A DNA stretch of 64,000 nt, taken from the NCBI RefSeq assembly GCF_937898475.1, contig NZ_CALEJS010000026.1:62001-126000 (forward strand), read 5' to 3'. The stretch is from an uncultured Chitinophaga sp. (GTDB lineage: Bacteria > Bacteroidota > Bacteroidia > Chitinophagales > Chitinophagaceae). Of this stretch, positions 58,919 through 64,000 are shown piece by piece. Each line of letters opens with the position of its first letter. Position 1 is the stretch's first letter. Under the pieces are notes generated by a model. The model ran no database searches, was not told the DNA's origin, and saw only the letters and a list, made by a program, of their open reading frames with translations. The position numbers and the translations under genes were made by a program.

Positions 58919-58959
58919 GATGCCCACCGGTTTTTACCGGATAGGGCATCTTTATTTTT
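58919..58959 (+). terminator. Rho-independent terminator of the decarboxylase operon
   Basis: GATGCCC (58919-58925) pairs with GGGCATC (58944-58950), with an inner CCGG/CCGG pair around a TTTTTA loop. TTTATTTTTA follows on the + strand. Confidence 0.88.
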
Positions 58960-58993
58960 ACACAACATTAAAGAGATACCCTAAATTTATACC

Positions 58994-59434
58994 ATGACTG
59001 TAAAAGAAGCTACCCTTGCTGATGCCGCCGCCGTAGCGGGGCTCTTTGATGCCTACCGCATCTACTATGAACAATCCTCCGATCCGGCCGGCGCCGAAGC
59101 ATTCATTGCCGACCGCCTGCGCAACCGCGAAAGTGTGATCTACCTGGCGCAGGACCAGGGCCGTCCCATCGGCTTCACACAACTCTATCCCTTCTTTACC
59201 TCCGTAGGCATGAAAAGGGCCTGGGTACTGAATGATCTGTATGTAAGCGAGGAGTATCGCAACCGCGGTGTTGGCAGGGCTTTAATTGCCGCTGCACAGG
59301 ATTTCGCCAGGTCTACTTCCGCTAAATGGATCATGCTGCAGACCTATACCAGCAACGTGAACGCTCAGGCGCTGTACGAAAAGCTGGGCTTTGAAAAGGA
59401 CACAGGTTCCTATTACTATTATCTCAGCCTTTGA
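58994..59434 (+). CDS. GNAT-family N-acetyltransferase
   Basis: A 146-residue acetyltransferase. The acetyl-CoA loop is NDLYVSEEYRNRGVGRALIA (RxxGxGxA form), and the C-terminal TSNVNAQALYEKLGFEKD is the usual last helix and strand. The acceptor is unknown. It starts a new transcription unit after a terminator and is followed 12 bp later by a NUDIX gene. Confidence 0.88.
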   Translation: MTVKEATLADAAAVAGLFDAYRIYYEQSSDPAGAEAFIADRLRNRESVIYLAQDQGRPIGFTQLYPFFTSVGMKRAWVLNDLYVSEEYRNRGVGRALIAAAQDFARSTSAKWIMLQTYTSNVNAQALYEKLGFEKDTGSYYYYLSL

Positions 59435-59446
59435 TATCTTTAGCGC

Positions 59447-60007
59447 ATGGAAACGATGCACAACAACCCATGGAAAATACTTTCCAGCCAGGTACAGTAC
59501 GACAATAACTGGATCCGCCTCACAGAACACCAGGTATTGAACCCCGCCGGAGGCCCCGGCATTTACGGTGTAGTACATTTCAAGAACCTGGCTATCGGCG
59601 TAGTGGCCCTTGATGAGGAACAGCATATTTACCTGGTGGGGCAGTACCGTTTCCCCCTGGAACAGTTCTCCTGGGAGATCCCCGAAGGCGGCGGCCCCCT
59701 GGCAGAAGACCCGCTCCTTTCCGCCAAACGCGAATTGCTGGAAGAAACCGGGCTCGTAGCCAGCCAGTGGGAGCTGATCGTTCACATGCATCTCTCCAAT
59801 TCCGTGTCTGATGAAAAAGGTATCGTCTACCTGGCGCGTGGCCTGGAACAGCGCAGCGCCCAGCCCGAAGAAACAGAAGAGCTGACCACCCAACGCATCC
59901 CCTTTGAACAGGCCTACCAGATGGTAAAAACTCACCAGATCACCGATTCGCTATCCATCGCCGCCATCCAGAAGATCAAACTCATGATGCTGGAAGGAGC
60001 GTTGTAG
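59447..60007 (+). CDS. NUDIX hydrolase (ADP-ribose pyrophosphatase type)
   Basis: A 186-residue hydrolase of nucleoside diphosphates linked to another group. The Nudix box is complete: GGGPLAEDPLLSAKRELLEE followed by TGL, in the G-x5-E-x7-REUxEExGU form. The preceding VHFKNLAIGVVALDEEQHIYL and QYRFPLEQFSWEIPEGG are typical of ADP-ribose/ADP-sugar pyrophosphatases. The start may instead be 9 bp further on (MHNNPWK). It may be co-transcribed with the GNAT gene. Confidence 0.92.
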   Translation: METMHNNPWKILSSQVQYDNNWIRLTEHQVLNPAGGPGIYGVVHFKNLAIGVVALDEEQHIYLVGQYRFPLEQFSWEIPEGGGPLAEDPLLSAKRELLEETGLVASQWELIVHMHLSNSVSDEKGIVYLARGLEQRSAQPEETEELTTQRIPFEQAYQMVKTHQITDSLSIAAIQKIKLMMLEGAL

Positions 60008-60012
60008 CGGGG

Positions 60013-60111
60013 AGTCCATAACCGATAGTCCATAGTGCATAGCACCTCCTGTCAGGCAGGCAGCTGCCTCCCTGTAACCTGCCATGGACTATGGACTATC
60101 GGCCATGGACT
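60013..60111. repeat. 99-bp palindromic intergenic repeat (CCATGGACTAT type), copy 2
   Basis: The left arm (AGTCCATAACCGATAGTCCA onward, 60013-60042) is complementary to the right arm (60082-60111) at about 26 of 30 positions, with a roughly 39-bp spacer between. It lies between the NUDIX and RlmB genes. Its arms match copy 3 at 60938 and the single arm at 53791. Confidence 0.75.
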
Positions 60112-60133
60112 AATTTTTCCTAACTTGCACCCA

Positions 60134-60937
60134 ATGGATCAACGCAAAAACACTTCATACCGTGGGGGCGCGCCCCGCAGACAAGGTGCGCCCAGGCCCA
60201 AAGCTTCTTCCATGGTAATAGGACGGCAGCCGGTGGTGGAGGCGATACAGGCAGGCAAAACTATTGAACGCATCTTTATGCTGCGTAATGCCACCGGCGA
60301 CATCATCCCGCAGATCAGGCAACTGGCTGCAGAGTATAACATTCCCATCAACCTGGTGCCGGTAGAAAAGCTGAACAGTCTTACCCAGGCCAATCACCAG
60401 GGATGTATAGCGATAACAGGACAGGTTACCTACCTCGACCTGCAGGATGTCATCTCTCACACAACAGACCAGGGCCTTACGCCCCTGTTCCTGATACTGG
60501 ACGGTATTACAGATGTACGTAACATAGGCGCCATTGCCCGCAGCGCGGTATGCTGTGGTGCGCAGGCCATCATTATTCCGGACAAAGGCATCGCCTCCCT
60601 CAACGAGGAAGCCATTAAATCTTCTGCCGGCGCATTGGAAAAGATATCCGTCTGCAGGGTAAACAGCCTCCTCAAAGCCATTGATACCTTGCACCTCAAC
60701 GGTATCAAGGTAATGGCCAGTGAAATGGAGGCAACGGAGAAACTCTACGACTGTGATCTGAAAGAGCCGGTAGCGGTGATCATGGGCTCGGAAGACAAAG
60801 GCGTGTATCCTGCCCTGTTAAAGGCAGCGGATACCCTTTTCCGTATTCCCATGAGCAACAACTTCGAATCTTTCAACGTTTCTGTTGCCGCCGGCATCAT
60901 CCTGTATGAAGCAATGAAACAAAGGGAGATAGGTTAG
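60134..60937 (+). CDS. rlmB: 23S rRNA 2'-O-methyltransferase, RlmB/TrmH type
   Basis: A 267-residue SPOUT methyltransferase. A basic N-terminal tail (MDQRKNTSYRGGAPRRQG) leads to the substrate-binding domain (MVIGRQPVVEAIQAGKTIER, HQGCIAITGQVTYLD) and then the knotted SpoU domain with NIGAIARSAVCCGAQAIIIP, VAVIMGSEDKGVYP and RIPMSNNFESFNVSVAAGI. The ATG at 60134 was chosen because upstream codons lie in the repeat at 60013. RlmB methylates G2251 of 23S rRNA in E. coli; the same role is likely, though other TrmH-family targets are possible. Confidence 0.9.
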   Translation: MDQRKNTSYRGGAPRRQGAPRPKASSMVIGRQPVVEAIQAGKTIERIFMLRNATGDIIPQIRQLAAEYNIPINLVPVEKLNSLTQANHQGCIAITGQVTYLDLQDVISHTTDQGLTPLFLILDGITDVRNIGAIARSAVCCGAQAIIIPDKGIASLNEEAIKSSAGALEKISVCRVNSLLKAIDTLHLNGIKVMASEMEATEKLYDCDLKEPVAVIMGSEDKGVYPALLKAADTLFRIPMSNNFESFNVSVAAGIILYEAMKQREIG

Positions 60938-61033
60938 CCGATGGCCGATGGTCCATAGTCCATAGCACGTTCCGCCAGGAGTGCGTCTATGCTTTGTGGC
61001 CTGCCATGGACTATGGACCATCGACCATGGACT
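60938..61033. repeat. 96-bp palindromic intergenic repeat (CCATGGACTAT type), copy 3
   Basis: The left arm ATGGCCGATGGTCCATAGTC and the right arm GGACTATGGACCATCGACCA are near-perfect inverted copies around a spacer of roughly 40 bp. It begins right after the RlmB stop codon and ends 15 bp before the HMG-CoA lyase start. Confidence 0.75.
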
Positions 61034-61048
61034 CAAATTACAACAACC

Positions 61049-61897
61049 ATGAAACTGATCGAATGTCCGCGCGATGCCATGCAGGGGTGGACACACCCCA
61101 TTGCTACGGCCGATAAGGTAAATTATCTGAACGCCTTGTTGCAGGTAGGTTTTGATACGATCGACTTCGGAAGCTTTGTATCACCCAAAGCCATTCCGCA
61201 GATGGCAGATACTGCGGAAGTGTTGTCTAAGCTGCAGCTCTCCGCCAATGGCAGCCGCCTGCTGGCCATCGTGGCCAACCAGCGCGGAGCGGAAGAAGCA
61301 GTGATGTTCGATGAGATCACCTACCTGGGATATCCTTTCTCTATTTCAGAAACCTTCCAGCTGAGGAATACCAATAAGACCATCGCCGAATCGCTGGAGC
61401 TGGTGCAAACCCTGCAGGAGCTCTGCATCAAGAACAGCAAACAACTGGTGGTATACATCTCCATGGGCTTCGGCAATCCCTACGGCGATCCATATGATGC
61501 AGGCATCGCCGCACAATGGGTCAGCGAACTGGCAGGGATGGACATCTCCATCATCTCCCTGGCAGATACCGTTGGCGTGGCAGATCCTGCCATCATCATC
61601 CGGCTGTTTAAAGCATTAGTACCGGCCTATCCCGGGGTGGAATTCGGCGCGCATTTCCATTCTGCGCCGCACAACTGGGAAGAAAAAGTGCTGGCCGCCT
61701 ACCAGCAGGGATGCCGCCGTTTCGACAGCACCATCAAAGGCATAGGAGGCTGCCCCATGGCTAAAGACGACCTGGTGGGCAACATCGCCACGGAAAACCT
61801 CTTATGGTTCTGCCGGCAGCATAATGAGCACATAAACCTCCATCCAGCTGCCTTACACGAAGCGCAACGTCTCGCCGACAAAATATTCATTTACTAA
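61049..61897 (+). CDS. Hydroxymethylglutaryl-CoA lyase
   Basis: A 282-residue TIM-barrel enzyme of leucine breakdown that cleaves HMG-CoA to acetyl-CoA and acetoacetate. Start MKLIECPRDAMQGW at 61049; codons upstream belong to the repeat. Landmarks: IDFGSFVSPKAIPQMADT (residues about 38-55), VVYISMGFGNPYGDPYD, the metal-binding FGAHFHSAP, and GIGGCPMAKDDLVGNIATE, the active-site loop with its Cys. It lies between RlmB and GSCFA genes, without other leucine-pathway genes. Confidence 0.92.
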   Translation: MKLIECPRDAMQGWTHPIATADKVNYLNALLQVGFDTIDFGSFVSPKAIPQMADTAEVLSKLQLSANGSRLLAIVANQRGAEEAVMFDEITYLGYPFSISETFQLRNTNKTIAESLELVQTLQELCIKNSKQLVVYISMGFGNPYGDPYDAGIAAQWVSELAGMDISIISLADTVGVADPAIIIRLFKALVPAYPGVEFGAHFHSAPHNWEEKVLAAYQQGCRRFDSTIKGIGGCPMAKDDLVGNIATENLLWFCRQHNEHINLHPAALHEAQRLADKIFIY

Positions 61898-61921
61898 CTG
61901 CTAACCGCCAACCGCTAAAAG
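61895..61921. repeat. GCTAA-type short repeat at a gene 3' end
   Basis: TAACTGCTAACCGCCAACCG then CTAAAAG follows the HMG-CoA lyase stop codon and runs to just before the GSCFA start. It resembles the stretches at 49461, 57485 and 62916. Confidence 0.55.
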
Positions 61922-61930
61922 CTTATCACC

Positions 61931-62923
61931 ATGCACTTCCGTCTCACATTTCCCGTCGCACCGCTCGAACCTGCCGTTGAATACCAGGACCAGCTGCTCC
62001 TGGTGGGTTCCTGTTTTGCAGAGGAGATGGGCGCAAAGCTGCAGCAGCATTTATTCCCGGCCCTGGTCAACCCTCACGGCATTCTCTATAATCCGGTCAG
62101 CATCACCCAGGCGCTGCACAGCTACCTGGACCGTAAAAAGTATACGGAAGCAGATCTCTTCATGCACAATGATCTCTGGCACAGCTGGGACCATCACAGC
62201 CGTTTTTCCGCCCTTACGCCTGCCGGAGTGCTGGATAATATCAACACAGCGCAGGAACAGGCCGCCGCCTGTCTTGACAAAGCCCGCTGGCTGGTGATCA
62301 CCCTGGGCGCTGCCCATGCTTATGTGTTAAAGGAGAACGGCCGGCTGGTAGCCAATTGCCATAAAGTGCCCATGTCTGCTTTCTATAAAAAACTGCTCAC
62401 GGCAGACGAGATCATCACCGCATTGGATAATATGATGCACCGGCTCTTTTTCCATAACCGGGATATCAATATACTCTTCACCGTTAGTCCCGTACGCTAC
62501 GCCCGCGACGGGGTAGTAGAGAATAACCTCAGCAAGGCCATTCTCTTACAGGTAGTACATCAGCTGGTGAACAAGTTTGACCGCCTTTTCTATTTTCCCG
62601 CCTACGAGCTGGTAATAGACGATCTGCGGGATTATCGTTTTTATAAAGACGATCTCGTTCACCCCAACGAAGCAGCAGTAAATTATGTCTGGGAACATTT
62701 TGTAAACAGCTGCGTTCATCCCAACAGCCAGCAATTACTCAAAACCATCCAGGACCTGAACCGGGCGCGCCAACACAAACCTTTCAATCCCCAAAGCCCC
62801 CAACACCAGCAATTCCTTCACACCTATGCCCGTAAGGTAGCCGCCCTGCAACAGCAACATCCCTACCTCCCCCTCACCAGCCTCGCCCACTACTTCAACT
62901 CCAACCCCATACCCAACAGCTAA
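61931..62923 (+). CDS. GSCFA-domain protein
   Basis: A 330-residue protein carrying the motif that names its family: QLLLVGSCFAEEMGAKL near residue 23, then NPHGILYNPVSI and LWHSWDHHSRF. Further blocks are LVITLGAAHAYV, FTVSPVRYARDGVVENNLSK, and FPAYELVIDDLRDYRFYKDD followed by LVHPNEAAVNYVWEHF. The family is SGNH/GDSL-hydrolase-like (Ser in GSCF, DxxH near the end in DLVH), so esterase activity is possible but unproven. It follows the HMG-CoA lyase gene by 33 bp, mostly repeat. Confidence 0.9.
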   Translation: MHFRLTFPVAPLEPAVEYQDQLLLVGSCFAEEMGAKLQQHLFPALVNPHGILYNPVSITQALHSYLDRKKYTEADLFMHNDLWHSWDHHSRFSALTPAGVLDNINTAQEQAAACLDKARWLVITLGAAHAYVLKENGRLVANCHKVPMSAFYKKLLTADEIITALDNMMHRLFFHNRDINILFTVSPVRYARDGVVENNLSKAILLQVVHQLVNKFDRLFYFPAYELVIDDLRDYRFYKDDLVHPNEAAVNYVWEHFVNSCVHPNSQQLLKTIQDLNRARQHKPFNPQSPQHQQFLHTYARKVAALQQQHPYLPLTSLAHYFNSNPIPNS

Positions 62924-62936
62924 TTGCTAGCTGCTG
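62916..62936. repeat. GCTAA-type short repeat between convergent genes
   Basis: AACAGCTAATTGCTAGCTGC lies over the stop of the GSCFA gene (AGC TAA) and the last codons of the convergent MFS gene. It belongs to the same loose family as the three other GCTAA stretches. Confidence 0.5.
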
Positions 62937-64000
62937 ATTTCCCCCTCCGGGTCCTTCACAAACAAAACCCCCACAACCAAACACACCACCGAAATCCCTA
63001 TCGGGTAGATCAGCCCTGCCAGGTGGTTATGCGTTTGTGTAACCAGCAGTGTTGAGATAGTAGGCAGCAGTCCGCCAAACACGCCGTTGCCCAGGTGATA
63101 GGGCAGCGACATGGAAGTATAACGTATCCTGGTGGGGAACAGCTCTACCAGGAAGGCGGCAATGGGCGCATATACCATTGTCACGAATATTACCTGTATA
63201 AATACCAGCAGCACCAGCCATCCAATGGTGGCCGTGCTCACTGTTACTTCCCGTTTGACTTCTGATTTGCCGGCGGTAGTGGCCGTGATTTCCTTTACCT
63301 GTGTGCCATCATCGTATACGCGTATGCGGGAGAGCCGCTCCGTGCTGGACCCATCCTCGTTAGGGGTGAATTTGGTCTCTATACGGTATTGGCCCGGCAG
63401 CTCCTGTTTGCGCTCCAGCTTCACGGTATTGTCCATCGCCATGTAAATAGGGTAGTAGGCCAGCGCTGCCAGCAGCAATCCGCTCATCATGATCTTCTTG
63501 CGGCCTATCTTGTCAGACAGTTTACCGAAGAAAATAAAGAAGGGCGTGCCCAGCACCAGCGCAATGGCGATCACGATATTGGATTGCACAAATTCCAGTT
63601 CCATGGTTTTCTGCAGGAAGGAGAGCGCGTAAAATTGCCCGGTATACCACACCACGCCTTGTCCCATGGTAGCGCCGAACAAAGCCAGCAGCACCAGCCG
63701 CAGGTTCTCTTTCCTGCCAAAGCTTTCCTTGATCGGGTTGCGGGAAGTTTTGCCTTCCGCTTTCAGCCGGGCAAACAGCGGCGATTCCTGCAGGCGTATC
63801 CTGATGTAGTAAGACATGATCACCAGGAAGATAGACAGCCAGAAGGGAATGCGCCATCCCCAGCTGTTAAAGTCTTCCGGCGCCATTACGTTGCGCGTAA
63901 TGAGGATCACCGCCAGTGAAACAAATAATCCCAGTGTGGCAGTGGTTTGTATAAAACTGGTATAATAACCGCGTTGATTTGCCGGGGAGTGCTCTGCCAC
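62927..64000 (-). CDS. MFS transporter (MHS/ProP-like), 5'-truncated by the window edge
   Basis: The C-terminal 357 residues of a major-facilitator symporter; the frame runs off the right edge, so the first several helices are missing. Eight or so helices remain, with TTATLGLFVSLAVILI, SWGWRIPFWLSIFLVIMSYYIRIRLQESPLF (an MHS-family signature region), GKLSDKIGRKKIM and LFPTRIRYTSMSLPYHLGNGVFGG. Between two helices (around YMAMDNTVK and STATIGWLVLLV) lies a soluble insert of about 60-70 residues, unusual for this family. MHS members carry organic acids, betaines or shikimate with protons; the substrate is unknown. Confidence 0.9.
   Translation of the reverse strand: MAEHSPANQRGYYTSFIQTTATLGLFVSLAVILITRNVMAPEDFNSWGWRIPFWLSIFLVIMSYYIRIRLQESPLFARLKAEGKTSRNPIKESFGRKENLRLVLLALFGATMGQGVVWYTGQFYALSFLQKTMELEFVQSNIVIAIALVLGTPFFIFFGKLSDKIGRKKIMMSGLLLAALAYYPIYMAMDNTVKLERKQELPGQYRIETKFTPNEDGSSTERLSRIRVYDDGTQVKEITATTAGKSEVKREVTVSTATIGWLVLLVFIQVIFVTMVYAPIAAFLVELFPTRIRYTSMSLPYHLGNGVFGGLLPTISTLLVTQTHNHLAGLIYPIGISVVCLVVGVLFVKDPEGEISS

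Overview
The window looks like a chromosome segment of a Bacteroidota bacterium, most likely Chitinophaga or a close relative (Chitinophagaceae). The pointers are two SusC/SusD pairs, many lipoproteins with a Cys at residue 17-25, TAnnTTTG-type -7 promoter elements, a GSCFA protein, DUF3526 ABC permeases, and a class I lanthipeptide locus with a split dehydratase resembling the pinensin locus of Chitinophaga pinensis. No mobile element, CRISPR array, rRNA or tRNA was seen. Identification rests on sequence patterns read by eye; no database was searched.

Layout. 1-5.4 kb: a nutrient-uptake operon (5'-truncated SusC, SusD, TlpA-like thioredoxin) ending in a strong terminator. 5.5-12.8 kb: a mixed-strand group with a nucleotidyltransferase-like protein, two methyltransferases, a B12-binding-type radical SAM protein, two GT4 glycosyltransferases and a fibre-like surface protein whose signal peptide seems to be out of frame. 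12.8-17.2 kb: DUF1304, a DUF2231-Rieske fusion, a CxxC lipoprotein, a LytS/LytR two-component pair and a methyltransferase. 17.2-26 kb: a SusC/SusD/DUF3823 operon, a PLP aminotransferase and a GH37 trehalase.

26-40 kb is the centrepiece. A rightward operon encodes a C39-peptidase ABC exporter, a lantibiotic dehydratase without its elimination domain, that domain as a separate protein, and a LanC-like cyclase. The cyclase has lost two of three zinc ligands and carries a C-terminal winged-helix (RRE-like) domain. A convergent leftward operon carries a His/Cys-rich secreted protein, an ABC ATPase, two DUF3526 permeases, a siderophore-type TonB receptor and, last, the 62-residue precursor peptide. 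A terminator separates the two operons.

40-43 kb: a NarX/NarL-type two-component system with a membrane protein and a lipoprotein. 43.4-44.6 kb: an ArsR regulator with a 16-bp palindrome and an SDR oxidoreductase. 44.9-51.8 kb: a TetR-controlled efflux operon (TolC, HlyD-like, two ABC ATPases, two ABC-2 permeases) with two matching operators. 51.8-58.9 kb: a MocR regulator, a DinB protein, an alkylation-repair operon (an ArsR-HTH/Ada-zinc-domain fusion, AlkA, Ogt), then a PLP decarboxylase, an EamA exporter and a second DinB protein. A 40-bp box shared by the MocR and decarboxylase promoters suggests a small regulon. 59-64 kb: GNAT, NUDIX, RlmB, HMG-CoA lyase, GSCFA and a truncated MFS transporter. 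From 49 kb on, two families of short intergenic repeats sit at gene 3' ends.

Most distinctive: the lanthipeptide locus and its unusual cyclase, the ArsR-Ada fusion with its operator cluster, and the predicted MocR operator pair.
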